A DNA stretch of 28,491 nucleotides. Source: Phoronis ovalis (lineage: Eukaryota; Phoronida; Phoronidae). The position numbers and the translations under genes are program-made. The number at the start of each line of letters is the position of its first letter. Within the stretch, counting starts at the first letter, position 1. Where the stretch lies: positions 1-28,491 of the forward strand of contig JAOXYB010038395.1 of the NCBI GenBank assembly GCA_028565635.1, written 5' to 3'. The notes under the pieces were generated by a model. The model saw nothing but the letters and a program-made list of their open reading frames with translations, did no database searches and was not told where the DNA came from. Of the stretch, positions 10,070 to 22,400 are shown in pieces.

Positions 10070-13000
10070 ATGATCGGCCAAGTTTTGTTCGTGTTGCTTG
10101 TTGTTGCTGTCTATGCTGATAACGATGACCATGGAGAAAATGCAATAAGCTACACCGAGGAAACGTTTACTGATGAAATTGCCAGTGCGCCACATTTTGT
10201 GATGTTTTATGCCCCTTGGTAAGTATTAAAATCAAGTTGACAAGTACTTATAATATGTCTTATAAGAGATTACTAGAAAGTGTTAGCTGCGATTGAATAA
10301 GGCAATATAAATAATAACTATGTCATTAAACACTGTTATATGTAACTTAGGTTATAGCCTGAGAATATTATAACTAAGAGTAGGGGTTAACTTGTAATTT
10401 ATATAGTTAATATAATAATCCCCAGGTTATAACTGTTCTCTCTGCATGATTCTGAGTTTATTTATGATTGCTTGTGGACAATGTGGTATATACAACGTAC
10501 GTACTTACAGGGGGAGTTCCCAACCCAAGTCCTTTTTTTTTGAGATAATAAATATTATGGCAATAAAATAGAGCTGAATCGCATTTAGCTAGCACAACTT
10601 TCCAATTGTTTACATTAATATGCAAAATCAGGAAATGATACCGGTACAGTATAAAATCTGTTCCTAATTTAACTAATTTAAATGCTTTTTTATGTTTGAT
10701 CGCACACTTTTTGCTAATTTCCATTTACTAACAATTCAACCTTTTTTTTACTAAAACCGTAATTGCTAAAACCAGATATTAAACTATCTAGTAGATGCAG
10801 TAAATAATTTGAATACTATTAAAAATGCCATCTTTTTGATTCCCATGAGGTCACTATATATACACTCAATGTCAATTACCAGGGAAAAAATATAAAATAT
10901 TAAAAAATTATTATTATAATTTATTTAAATTTGCGATAAACAAGTAATTGCATGGATTTTACTTTATACATTATGTTTTACTTTTTAGTTAACACTTGTA
11001 TACAACTTATAAAGCAAATAGTCAGTATAAATAAGACAAAATAAACTATTATGCAATCTGTATAACTCTTGTACATGTTCATTAGTCCTGCTCATGTATT
11101 AGTTACCTAAATAAATTTTCTAAAATCTGATATATAATTTTCAACTATTTCCATAGGTGTGGCCATTGTAAGCGTTTGGCACCAACTTGGGATGAGCTAG
11201 CTGGGAAATATAACGAGCTTCAAGATTCTCCTGTGAAAATAGCTAAAGTAAGTAAAAATGATTTTAGTATCAGCAGGATGAAATACTGTATTAAAGACAA
11301 CATTGTTAAAAATAGGTAGATGTGCTTGTGACCAACATACCACAACAGAATGATGCAAACATTCATACTTAAAATCCCCAACATCCATTCAAATCTCATT
11401 TTACATGAAAAAATACAACACATGAAAGACATTGTTCTAAATCTAAAGCTGAATTCATGCCTCTTCATATATTCGTGACTTGAAAGTTTTTGGCATTTCC
11501 TCATTGGAGTCATGAGTAAACCTTTTCTGCTCTATTTGATAGCCATTCCAACTACATACTGAGGGGAAACAATCTATTTTTAGTATGGGAAAAAAAAATC
11601 CACTTTGTGCAAAATAATTTCAGTTCACTTTTATATGCTGCCCAGGTTCATTTCAATATATACGTTATTGTATCCCCCTGTTGCACTCCTTGACACAAAT
11701 GTATTATTAATTTTAGAAATATGGCCACTAAAAGTGTCCATTTTGCACATGTGTGATGTGGATAAAGTACCACATTTGAAACTTACAAAGGAATTGACAT
11801 TTTAGTTCAATGGTAATCACATTGATTTTTATTAGTTTTTGCATATTAGTTTCTGTTAATTAACAATTGTTACAAATAATTCAGCATAAGGGTGCCTGAA
11901 TGGGAGTAACAGCTGGAGTGATTACTTGTCACAGCTTTGTGATGAGGGTGTCACATTGTATTGATTGTTAATAAAAGGTATCTTGAAAGTGGGTTTTAAT
12001 ACTTTATTTATGGACACATGATTACAAACATAATTAAATTATTGTTACAGTTTACAAATTCTTTGTCATTTACAGTGGAGTAGATTTTTTTTTTTTTTTA
12101 TAAAAGTGACATATGTTCCGAACTAGTTCATCTTTGCATTGTGATGTACTTTAGAAACTTTGTCAATAGGTGGCAGTATATATCACTGGTCCTTACAGAG
12201 TGCATAAAATAATACTACAGCAACAGTAATTAACCACTTGGTCCATGGTGATAAAAGGGTTGTAACTAGAGACCTCTGGTGGAGAAAGTGATATTCCTCA
12301 AGGGCATCATTGTATGAAGGCATAACATATATTAACTTTACAAATTGTTCTTGATCATGAATGCTGTAATTTTTTTGGAACTATAGGCGATGATACTTTA
12401 TTTACTTTTATATTTTTAGGTTGATTGTACTGCTCAAACTGCGTTATGTTCAAAGCATGAGGTCACAGGATATCCAACGTAAGTAGTGATCACAATTTTA
12501 TGGCAATGTCCGCTTTTCTAGTAAGCCACAACTAACATCATAAAGCTGTGACAAGTATTCACTCCAGCTGTTACTCCCATTTATATCTGTACTGTTTAAG
12601 TGTTAAGTGTTAAATGTCATGGTATTTTGACTACCTTTTTGTTCTTGTTCATTCACCGAACTCAGTGGTTACATTATATTAGGCAAAAATTACACTGACA
12701 GTGAACTATGCTGAATACATACAAAAATGCTTATATAAAGAACATGGTGTGATGATGCAAAAAGTATTGAAGACTCCATTCTTACCTTATATTGTATAAA
12801 TTATTATGATGCAGCTACTTATATGGAAAGTGTGACACTATTTTTATATTTTGGGGGAATTTCTATGTAATTAAATAAAATATGTGTATTAACACCTGTG
12901 TAATTAATCTCTAACTGTTTGCCCTCACTTTCTGAGAATCAAATTTAAATTAGTTTTTGCATTCTGTTTATATCACCACATGTGATTAAGCTTCCTACTA

Positions 13001-16000
13001 AGAACAGTATGTTAGAAAACATAATTAATATTATTTTCATAAAATATTATGTTTTGTAGATTGAAATTCTTTCAACAGAATGCTGAGACTGGTATAAAGT
13101 TCAAAGGCAGACGTGACACTGAATCTCTGGAAGGTTTCATTAAGGAGCAGCTAAATCCACCAGAGGTCAGCACAAACTAACACATTGCTTAAATTACCTG
13201 TTAGAAAATAATCAGAATTAAATTACTGTTATGTTTTACAAATTCTTTTTCACTAATTTCTTTTCTTAGTCCTCTTCATCCCTTATGGGACATAAGGCTA
13301 CAACAGAAATATGCCACCTTTTTTGAGAGGTTTGACACCTGTATTGTGTAATCCTGATTTATCAAAATTAACTTCTTAACTCAAAATTTTATGTTCCAGG
13401 ATGCAGCAGCTGATCCTCAACCACCAGAACCAAAGAAAAGTCTTGTTGAGCTTACAGGTGATACATTCCAAGAAACCGTAAAATTTGGACATCATTTCGT
13501 TAAGTTCTATGCACCTTGGTGTGGCCATTGTCAACGATTGGCACCAACATGGGAAAAACTTGCTGGAACATTTGAACATGATGAATCAGTCACCATTTCA
13601 AAGGTAGTGTAGGGTGCTTCTAAATTTGAGAGCTTAATAATTTCGTTTAAATACAGAAGTTGCTTTCATGCAATTCTAGCATCCATTAAAAAAAAAGATC
13701 ACAAAAATTTCACAAAATGTGAATATAGCTATAGAATTCACTTTATGTAAGAGGACTTAAATCTTTCAGACTGAAAATCTAATGGGATGAGCTTGTATTA
13801 AAGATGTGTGATTTCAATTTCAGTATTTAGAAAATCTTTTTAATGAAAATTACTAAATTTTTATTTGTTAAAATATTTTAGTTGGATTGCACAGCCCACA
13901 GAGCAATCTGTGAACAGAATGGGGTTAAAGGTTACCCCACCTTACTCTGGTTAACCAATGGACAAGTGGTAAGAGACTAATACTAAGCACATGGGAATGA
14001 TGCAGTTATTTTATCTTGAGAAAGAATTATTCCCACTTGCTGAGTTGGCAAAATGTTTAACTTGGAGTTAAAAGTAATAGTAGAATTGAACTGAAACAGT
14101 CTCTCTATCCCATTATAAGTTGATTAAGCTATGCTAATTCTGTGACCTGATATACAGCCCATTTTCTGTTCTGTAAACAAACACCCCTCTTACCTTATTT
14201 GCAAAGTGTTTTAAATTACCTACAATTTTTTTTTTGTTAAAGGTGGAATAAGTACTACATATTTAAGATGTTGATTCTAAATATTAAAAAAAAGAATTGA
14301 CATTCCCATATGAAAATCAAGCAAATGTTTAGACAGTTGGTTAGGTTTGTGTGACTGTTGTTCAATTGCTTTACATCCTATAACTTAAAGCTATTATTCT
14401 GAAATTCATGTTATCAGTCTGCTGGGTTTTATTCAGGTTGAAAAATACCAAAGCTCCAGAGAACATGAAGATTTGAAGCACTATGTGTCAACTATGAAAT
14501 CCAAGGAGGTTGAAAATAAACAAGGAACTGAGGAAAAAGTGCCAGATACTGATCCAAAAGCAAATGATCCAGAGGTAATGATGAAGAGATTAGTACCTTT
14601 CTGTTTCAGGGCTTTATTACCTGATTACGTGAAGATCATTCAACACATTTTTATGTTGACCATTTTTTTTTATCTGATATGGTAAGGAGCCTTTGACTTC
14701 TGGCCTGTACATTGTATTTGATATCCATTGTTTTTTAAAATACAATTTTAATTTGCTGCTGGTATACGGTCATAGCCTGTTGTCATAATATCTATTCTTT
14801 GTTTTTTAGCCTGATGTTAAAGTCCTAAATACTGAGACCTTTGATGTAGCGACTGCTTCTGGACTGACATTTGTTAAATTTTTTGCACCATGGTGGGTAT
14901 TAAGTCTTGCCTAACATAATATCCATTGGCTGTGACTATTTATTTATAGGGTTACTGGAAATAAATGCGCCAAGTTCAAAATTTTGTAAAAGTTTTTTTT
15001 TTAAAATATACTTGCCAAATTTGACATAAATAAAGATAATTCATTCCTGCATTGGAATATTATGACATTAATTTCTGAAGTGTATTTGTGTTGTTTTACA
15101 TATTTTGTAAACTAGCATTTTTGAGGTTTTAAACCTGAAAAAATTAATAACAGCTTTATTTCATTGATAATAGTTATAGTCTGAAATTTGGTATGTTTTG
15201 ATGATTTAATTCAGTGTAGAGGAATAAAATAGAGCCAAAAATCTTTTTATCTAGCTTGAAATTTTTAATATGTCAAATTTTGTACCTGAAAAAATCCAAG
15301 ATGGCCACCATTTGGGGCACGGTTGAATACAGGGATGTTCATATATTTATATTTATTGCCAATAAATAGGTTAAATATTAACTAAAACTTATATCACATG
15401 ACTTAGTCACGATTAAGCCACTTCATAAAATACAATTGAATCGAGGGAGAATGTATTTGAAACAAAATGAATAAAAAAAACGAATTAGTAAAAATAATGC
15501 TTTCCACCTGCTTTGTGAATTTCCCTCCAATTACCAAAAATTTGTGATATTAACATGTAATTGCACTACTCACCAACACATCAGACCTGCAAACAACATA
15601 CAACACAATTCTAGGGTTGAGATGGGCATCTGACATTGCAAATGTCTTGATTTTGTGGTTTTGCATCAATTCCTCTATTGTCCAAAAATCTGCAAATTAA
15701 AAGTTTGTCAACAGTTTTGGTCAATTTACAGTTCTGTTCACAAAGGCTTCTACTTAGTAATGCTGGTTAATATTTAAAAGTGGTGTCTTTTCACTAAACA
15801 TTATGTATTTGAACAAATACAACTGTAAATACTGTATTACATTTTTCAGGTGCGGACACTGTAAGAGACTGGCACCAACCTGGGATGATTTATCAAAGAA
15901 ATTCTTAGGAAACTCTAATGTAAAGATAGTAAAAGTAGATTGCACAGTTGATAAGGAGCTATGTAAGAAACATGATGTAAGTACACTAGTTTGTGATATA

Positions 16001-16463
16001 CTCTCTTCAAATGCCATATTAATAATAATATTGACAAATAATTATGTTTTGTATGACATGTATTCTTCTGGTTACTCGTTTGTTTTAGATTGAGAATAAA
16101 TACATTTTTTGTCAAAAACTGAAATTTACTGAGAAGGCTTTTGGTCTTGTCTCGAGAGCTTCACCAGTCCTGTCTGAATGTGGCAGGAAGAGGTCACAAG
16201 CTCATTGACCTCAAATTGGAAAGAAGTATAACTTGCCATTTTGATATGTACTTGCTGTGTTATGACAAAGTTCACATTCTCGGTAGATATTAGTAACACT
16301 GCAGCAGAATTGTAGCCCTGTTCTTTTCTCCTTTCAGGTACATGGTTATCCTACTCTATTACTATTCCGCAATGGTAAACAAATAGCTGAACACAGTGGA
16401 GGTAGAGATCTTGAATCACTTCATACATTCGTAATGGACAACTTGCCACATGATGAGTTATAA
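10070..16463 (+). CDS. TXNDC5: Thioredoxin domain-containing protein 5 (ERp46-type PDI)
   Basis: Ten exons (10070-10218, 11157-11247, 12420-12478, 13060-13165, 13400-13603, 13882-13968, 14437-14574, 14810-14892, 15850-15976, 16338-16463) join in phase to 389 residues. The protein is a disulfide isomerase/oxidase of the ER lumen. A signal peptide (about 1-16, ending VYA) precedes three thioredoxin domains. Each has a WCGHC active site (cysteines at about 51/54, 176/179 and 307/310), a DCT strand and a cis-proline GYPT. The chain ends in HDEL for ER retention. Three a-type domains without b domains is the TXNDC5 layout; human is 432 residues. In domains 1 and 3 an intron splits the active-site Trp codon (TG|G); domain 2 has no such intron. 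Confidence 0.95.
11899..12581. repeat. 46-base inverted repeat pair flanking TXNDC5 exon 3
   Basis: The arms at 11899-11944 (in intron 2) and 12536-12581 (in intron 3) match in inverted orientation at 44 of 46 positions. Both contain GGGAGTAACAGCTGGAGTGA and CTTGTCACAGCTTT. The loop of about 591 bases contains all of exon 3 (12420-12478). Flanking sequence outside the arms does not match, so they are either two small insertions of the same element or the ends of one larger element. Confidence 0.75.
12163..12282. promoter_or_regulatory. Pair of convergent CTCF-like motifs in TXNDC5 intron 2
   Basis: TCAATAGGTGGCAG lies at 12163-12176 on the plus strand. CCACCAGAGGTCTC lies at 12269-12282 on the minus strand. 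Each matches the 14-base core CCACYAGRKGGCRS at about 12 positions by eye. Assignment to CTCF is inference. Confidence 0.3.
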
Positions 16464-18047
16464 CTGCATCACTTAAGCAGCAACTAGTTTTCAAATTAGT
16501 AACTTCCTCTATAGACTTTCTAGTTTATTATTTTTTTCTGGTGCATCAGAACAGATGTAGTGGTTATTCTTGTTAATTGCACTGACACAGTCTAGTACAC
16601 AAATAAATAAAACTGGATAAAGACTGATTCAACAAAGCAGTTCTTAAAAATTGCATTTGTGTCTACTTGAAATTAACTAATCTACACCGGAGCATCTTAA
16701 GAACAACTTTTATATACTTTATGTTTACCTAGCTTCTGTTTTAATTGCCCTTGGCAAGATTTAATTCTTAGCATGCAGTTGGTGCTAGCGGTCACAAAAT
16801 CAAAAGAATGCACAATTCTGCATTTGTGATTCATGCTGAAAACTGCCTGGCAGATAAATTATCACTATCGCCACCTAGTGTATGCAATAGTTTATTGGGT
16901 ATTTACATTTAAAAAATGCAGTAATCATGTTAATAAGTAGTTTTGATTCCACAATACATATCATAAATATTATAAACTGTTTTTACTGTACATATGTAAA
17001 CATGGTTGTTGTTTATATGTCGATTACTTGTGCAATGACTCAATATTATAGCTTACAACTCCGCATGTTGAGTAAATCAGATAATATATAAGAATGTTTA
17101 TAACATGAAATTGTGATGAAATCATGTTGATAATTTCTGTTAAAATGTATGATGACCTTTTAAACACAAATAAACAACAGGACTATGTTACTGGCAAGAC
17201 TTTACGTTCTCACTGTCTCATAAAATCAGAGAACTGCAGGAAAAACTCTGGCCTTCCCAACATGCAACAGAGCAGCTGCCTTTCGCCGTGAATGATTACT
17301 GTATCAGTATCTAACAATCTCTAGTCGGTAAACAATTTAGTCTGAAATTTCTTTAAAGTTCATAAAATTCCTACGATCTGCATAAAACATAAGCACTGTA
17401 TGTGCATTTCATTGACAGTTTTGAATATTTAAAGAAAAAATGCATAAAAAACAAAACTTGAAGGTAAAACTTTTAAATTTAATATGTCATTACAATGTTC
17501 GTACAAATTTAGTAGATAACTTTTAGTTAATCCCTATTTTTAAAACGCAGTTGAACACGAATCATAGACAGAACAACTGTAATGCTTCGTATGAATAATA
17601 CATAACAGTGTGCAACAAAAGATTTTGCAAGGAAGATATTTTTATGACTTTCTATATTTTACATGATAAAATAAATATAGATTAGTTGTGTGTGTGTCAG
17701 TGTGATCTATGGAAGTAGAATGTAATCACCAAGTGATATATAAACTCTGCTTTCCTGCACTATAAACCATGTACTTGCTGTCAGATCTTTATAGCTCCTA
17801 AGTGTAATAAAGTTTGCTAATTAACAAATATCAAGTGGTGAGTAACAGTATCCGTATGCATTTCTCTCTAATCATATTAAAGACTAATACAAACTCCCAG
17901 GTAGCGGGAACAAGTACACAAATGCATCAAATCGTTTTTCACTGTTGTTCTTGTGCTATTCTTTGCTATTGTCAATTTCATTTCCAATTTCTGTAGAAAC
18001 GATAACATCAAAAAATAATAATACAGAATTGGACCACTTGTTCACTA
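16464..18047. other. Tail-to-tail intergenic region of TXNDC5 and EBAG9
   Basis: The left part is the TXNDC5 3' UTR, with overlapping AATAAA hexamers at 16602-16611 as its likely polyadenylation signal. The right part should hold the EBAG9 3' UTR on the minus strand; no clear AATAAA was found for it. A CTCF-like motif (ACACTAGGTGGCGA, minus) lies at 16868-16881. Short open frames from 17814 and 17945 have no recognisable product. Confidence 0.45.
16602..16611 (+). promoter_or_regulatory. TXNDC5 polyadenylation signal
   Basis: Two overlapping AATAAA hexamers lie about 140 bases after the TXNDC5 stop codon. They are the first on this strand past the stop. Confidence 0.6.
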
Positions 18048-20241
18048 TCATGAAAGTTTTACAGCTGTTAAATGTGAACCATCCTTTTTTGACAGTCTTT
18101 GTGTATCTCTTTCCATTTTTTTCCTTTGATGTTCAAGTAATCTTTTTTCTCTCTCTAGTTTCTTTTTTTCTCTGATCGCTGCATCAGCCTCCCACGCTGT
18201 ATTTTCTGTAGCACTGTCTTCCCATCCTCCGGCATTCTCGTCTTCCCAAGTTTCTAAATCAGCACCCTGTAGATAAGATGACATTCAGTGACAGTGAAAA
18301 CATTTGCAACTGCACTACTAAACACAGACAATATTATTTCAAAGAAAAATCTGAAATAGACATGAATCATTAAACCAACTTGTTGGTTGTGGTGTATAAC
18401 TTATATATGGCTGTATTATTAAGACATTGGCACCAGAGGGCAGTAGTAAGGAAATATAGTGATTCCTTTTCTGACAATTTTTCAACAAGCTCCACCGCCT
18501 TCCTGTAATATTAACTGGACAATACTTTGAATCTTTCTTACTCTCCCCACCCTCGTCACATTAACTGTAATCCACCTAATTTCATAATTATAATTAATTT
18601 CAGCACTAAGTAATTATTTCAGTAAAACAGGTCTCAATATAGGTTATGTTGTCTTTTATATAAAATTGATGCAGTCACTAAAAACAGTCAATCAATCACA
18701 GAAATATGAACCAAGAGATTATACTACTACATGTAACTGAGGATCAATGACACTGCTTTCAGAATGTCATGTCAAGTTTAGTACTCAGGTGTGTGGAATA
18801 CTAGCATACATGCAAGCATCCAATTTCATATTTTACTAGACAGTACAGTAAATCTCATCTGTGTTTTTAATAATCAAAATATGGGACAAGAAAATATTTA
18901 CATGGGAAGGCACTTCACCAGCCATTACAAGTCGACTAGATAAACCAACTCCAGCTGCAGCCATATAATTCAGATTTTCTTTCTTTCGAATTAAAATCTG
19001 TAAAAAGATAACACACAAGCCTTGTCAATATAATGTTAACTTTATCTTCTACTGAGCAGAGACATGAAATTATATCGCAAATCACTGCAAAGTTCGGAAT
19101 TTTCTCATAGATGTGCCAGTTAGAAAGCAAAAAAGCATCATTATCTTAAGGACTGTTATTTATCATAGTATGATACAATCAATAACATAATTTAAATCTA
19201 ACGTATTTACTATCCATGATACTAAAATTATACTTTTTTTAACAACTCTATTAACGAGGTAAATGCAAAAGTAATAAAATGACAAGTCAAAGCAATTGTG
19301 TTGTTTGTAACCAAATCATGCAATCAAGTCATTAAGTGTTTGACAATCTAAAACAACAACAAGTAACAGGAACTTTCTTTAAGAGTTCATCATTCTGACT
19401 GAAACAACTACTAGAAACACAGATTAGTATGTTTACATTACAACTTACTTTTGCTGGTTTTTTAAAATCTGGAACCATGTCTTGAAAGTAATCGATAGCA
19501 GGTTCTTCCTCTTCTTCCTGACCTACAGAATTCCTATTTGTAGATGTCACTGACTGTACGTTATTAGAAGTATTATCATTTGGCATATGTTGACTATCCA
19601 GTGGTGATATTGCTTCACCGTGATGCTGCTGCTGGTCTTCTCTGCCCCATGAGTCCCAGGCTTGTAGCTCCACCTACAGGAAAAAATTAAAAGATGATCA
19701 CAGGTCTGAACTTATGTGCAGTATTGCATGTAGATGAGTACATAGGCAACATAAAAAATGTTTATTGCACGTTACTGACTTTTGACATCTGTCAGGACAT
19801 TAGTGACAAATTATTCAAAATATCAACTAAAATATATAATTACAAAGTTCTCCACATAAAGAGATCATCACTTTACTAATTAGATACATATGACATTCTT
19901 AAAACTAGCAATCACAAGAGAGCTTGACAGCCAAGTCTCAGTTTCAAGCATTATGGGATACAATGCTCAAACGTATCTAAACCGTTGGTTTGAAGATCTT
20001 TAAATAGAAAATATAATGTTCATAACAAAGTACAATGTATCAGTCAACAAACCTCATTTTCTGGCACAGAATGTTGTACTTCAACGCTATCAGGAGATGA
20101 AAACTTATTATGCAAGGGAAGCAGTGTTCCAGAGTTTTTTCTCCCTCTCTGTATTCTACATATCACACGCTTAAATAAGGATAATACACAAATAAATAGT
20201 CCCACAATCTTCTTAGGTATAAACAAAATGATGTTTGCCAT
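18048..20241 (-). CDS. EBAG9: EBAG9 / RCAS1 Golgi membrane-anchored protein
   Basis: Four coding exons on the minus strand (20241-20053, 19673-19449, 18997-18902, 18266-18048) all join in phase 0 to 242 residues; human EBAG9 is 213. EBAG9 is a small Golgi/secretory-vesicle protein that limits regulated secretion. Residues 3-28 are hydrophobic with Lys/Arg and Cys (membrane anchor), followed by RGRKNSG as in vertebrates. The middle holds an acidic Glu run and DYFQDM, matching the family DYFKDM. Exon 3 carries GVGLSSRLV. The last exon carries DLETWEDENAGGWED, then a Lys/Glu/Arg coiled coil ending VKLS, the conserved C-terminus. The first coding exon begins two bases before the ATG after a ttttgcag acceptor, so an upstream non-coding exon exists. 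Confidence 0.93.
18430..18443 (+). promoter_or_regulatory. CTCF-like motif in EBAG9 intron 3
   Basis: GCACCAGAGGGCAG matches the CTCF core CCACYAGRKGGCRS at 13 of 14 positions by eye, among the best matches I found in the window. Binding is inferred. Confidence 0.35.
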
Positions 20242-20480
20242 AACTGCAAAATATTAGAATGTCACGAAAATTGCATCAATTCTGGTACTTGCTTTGAATA
20301 GATTCACACTCACTGAAAAGAAAATGTAGAATAGTTTAACCAGTAACCTAAAAATCATGCATTTATTTGTAGTATTTGCAACGATTCTCTGTGGTTTCTG
20401 AGTGTGGGGAGGGCACTAAAACTCATCATGTTCGATAATAAAAACACATGAAAAGGTGTTTATTGATGACCAGGCACATA

Positions 20481-20590
20481 ACACATTTAGGGTAGGGAAA
20501 ATGAGCATGATTACCCACATATTATTTGAATGCCCCCTCGTTCTACCTCGTGCAGCTCTATATTACAATGGCTATAACACATTGTGGTTG
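20481..20590 (+). mobile_element. Probable LINE remnant (C-terminal H-x-C region)
   Basis: One frame reads FRVGKMSMITHILFECPLV. This resembles the HiLleCP zinc-knuckle-like segment that follows the reverse transcriptase in several non-LTR retrotransposons. The frame ends within about 40 codons, and nothing before it is convincing. It is a decayed fragment at best. Confidence 0.3.
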
Positions 20591-21104
20591 TAGCTGAACT
20601 TATATAATGCAATCCAAGGACTACAATTGCATATAGTGCTCAGTGCAGTGCTCTTCTTAGTCTTTGTCTCTAGCCTTCCCTTCTTAGTCCTGTCCCCACA
20701 ACCTCTCTAGTGACTCTATAGACAGAAGTTAGATTCAAGTGCCGTCTTAGTTCTGGTACATGACTCTATAAAGGGTCATAGATTCTTTGGTAGTAATTTA
20801 CACGGAAAGTGACCCACACAAAGCCAAAGGTGGCGCTTTTTACACATGTGTGAAAGAAAGTCATGGTGGAATGAATAATTCGTATGACAACGCAGGAGTT
20901 CCAACTCCAAGAGTAGTTGAATTTCGATAGGCATAAATTATCAAGTTAGAGTATATATTTGAACTAAGATGGTAAGGATTACATTTTTTGGGCTGCTGGT
21001 CACTTTCACTGTAACTTATTGCTACAGTAAGTTTTGTGACGTTCGGCAAAATGCCTCATTCCGACAGAAGTTGTCTGAGGCGTAGCGCGAACCCTGGGCC
21101 AAAT

Positions 21105-21487
21105 GTCATTAAACTAAAATTACAAAAGATTCAAAATGCCAGTGTAAGAATTGTCAACAACAAATACGGAGGTAGTGTTTCAAATCTACTGAAAGAGAAT
21201 AATTGGATGAAACTTGAAGAGAAATGAAAGACCAAATCTTCTTCTACAGAGTCTACTTCAATTTGCTAGATATATCCATGCCTCCAGAAATTACCCACTC
21301 AAATGTGTAATCATCCGTATGAACTAAATCAACTCCCAACAGCAATAGACTTGTTCAAGTACTTCTTCTACCCCAGATCCATCATACAATGGAACTGCGG
21401 CTGCCAAAAGACATTGTAATGGCAACCACATTAGATAGCTTCAAGTCATAATTAGAGAGATATACTACCTTACCACTAAAATGTAGA
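21105..21487 (+). pseudogene. Non-LTR retrotransposon remnant (reverse transcriptase C-terminus)
   Basis: The first frame reads KLKLQKIQNASVRIV and NNWMKLEE, the typical segment after the reverse transcriptase of CR1/Jockey-type LINEs. After a frameshift near 21224 it continues DQIFFYRVYFNLLD. A later frame has LPKDIVMATTLDSFK and LERYTTLPLKCR before a stop. Frameshifts and stops show it is dead. The 5' part is absent, as expected of a truncated LINE insertion. It lies in the inferred leader intron of EBAG9, antisense to that gene. Confidence 0.7.
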
Positions 21488-21677
21488 TGACAACATCTTG
21501 TTTTTAGATTGCACAGTGCACTATTTTATCCCTATCATGTTTATTGTTGTTGTTATTTTGAGAGCACCTATATTTGTCAAGGTCAAACTTCTTGTATAGA
21601 CATTGTAGTCTCTAAGAAGTAATGCACTTGAAGACTTGAAGGGGCACGAACTCGCGAAATCCGGATAGTAGTAGCCA

Positions 21678-22054
21678 CCCGGAGGGGTGACTCCAAAAGA
21701 TTATATACGGGTATGTAGGCACAAAAAAAAAGAAAAATCCCTGCCCAGGAGACGAATTTTGAAAAATACATACCCCTTGAAAAAAAATATAAGGGAAAAT
21801 ATCCGTGTAATTTTTATTAAAGTAGATGTTTTAATTTCTTTTAAGGCAGTTTCCCGGGTACTTTTTTTGCCGGTTGCTTTGAAATTTATGAAAAAATGTA
21901 CCCTTTAAAGCGGAGAGATAGATCTTGGGTTAGATAGCACTAAATGACAGACCCTTGACCCGGACAAGGTAAAATAAATAGCAAAAAAGTACCCCTTGAC
22001 CCGGATGCTGTGCCGAGCATCCCCGTCATCACTTTATATTGAGTGTCCCCCCGG
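21678..22054. mobile_element. Fold-back (MITE-like) element with 8-base target-site duplication
   Basis: The left end (CCCGGAGGGGTGACTC, then ATATACGGGTATGT and GGCACA) is the imperfect reverse complement of the right end (CCGGGGGGACACTC, then GACGGGGATG and GGCACA, read on the minus strand). Both sides carry AGTAGCCA (21670-21677 and 22055-22062). An 8-base duplication is typical of hAT elements, although the termini are not classical. The 377-base body repeats ACCCCTTGA and ACCCTTGACCCGGA and has no transposase frame. Similar ends occur at 28388 and perhaps 24122. Confidence 0.7.
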
Positions 22055-22063
22055 AGTAGCCAG

Positions 22064-22122
22064 CACTAGCTAGTACTAGTACTAGTAGTAGTCGTAGCTA
22101 TTACTGTATTACTATTAGTATT
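22064..22122. repeat. CTAGTA / ATTACTA low-complexity tract
   Basis: Overlapping AGTACTAGTAGTA and ATTACTATTAGTATTA units form a self-complementary simple-sequence stretch immediately after the fold-back element. Confidence 0.6.
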
Positions 22123-22258
22123 AAGTCGACTTTGATTTTGAAGTCCATGATCCAGTGCATAATTCTTAAATTAGCTCAGTTTGGCAACATTTATGTAGAT
22201 GAATAGTAGCGCACAAGTACAATGTTACACAATGAATATAAAAATTAGAAATACTTAC

Positions 22259-22400
22259 TCATTTACCTTAAAAAAAAACTAAAAATCTTTAATCCATCCA
22301 GAAGCCACCGACAAACTCCATATTGTAGACTGATTCAACGACCTCCCGTCTGATGTCGCTGAAGAACGTAAGTTAGGCGAACAGATTTTCTCGCCATTTC
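22259..22400 (-). promoter_or_regulatory. Candidate non-coding first exon of EBAG9
   Basis: On the minus strand an ATGA|GTAAGTAT donor lies at 22259/22258, a strong match to the 5' splice consensus. It could pair with the acceptor two bases before the EBAG9 ATG. The sequence contains an 11-codon upstream frame (22321-22289) starting ATGGAGTTTGTC. The 5' boundary is a guess. The gene starting at 22723 would be transcribed in the opposite direction from the same region. Confidence 0.35.

Noticed and set aside
15290-15315. YY1-like AAGATGGCCACC site in TXNDC5 intron 8
   Set aside because: It is a single near-match deep in an intron, in sequence that looks like an old repeat; too weak to list as regulatory.
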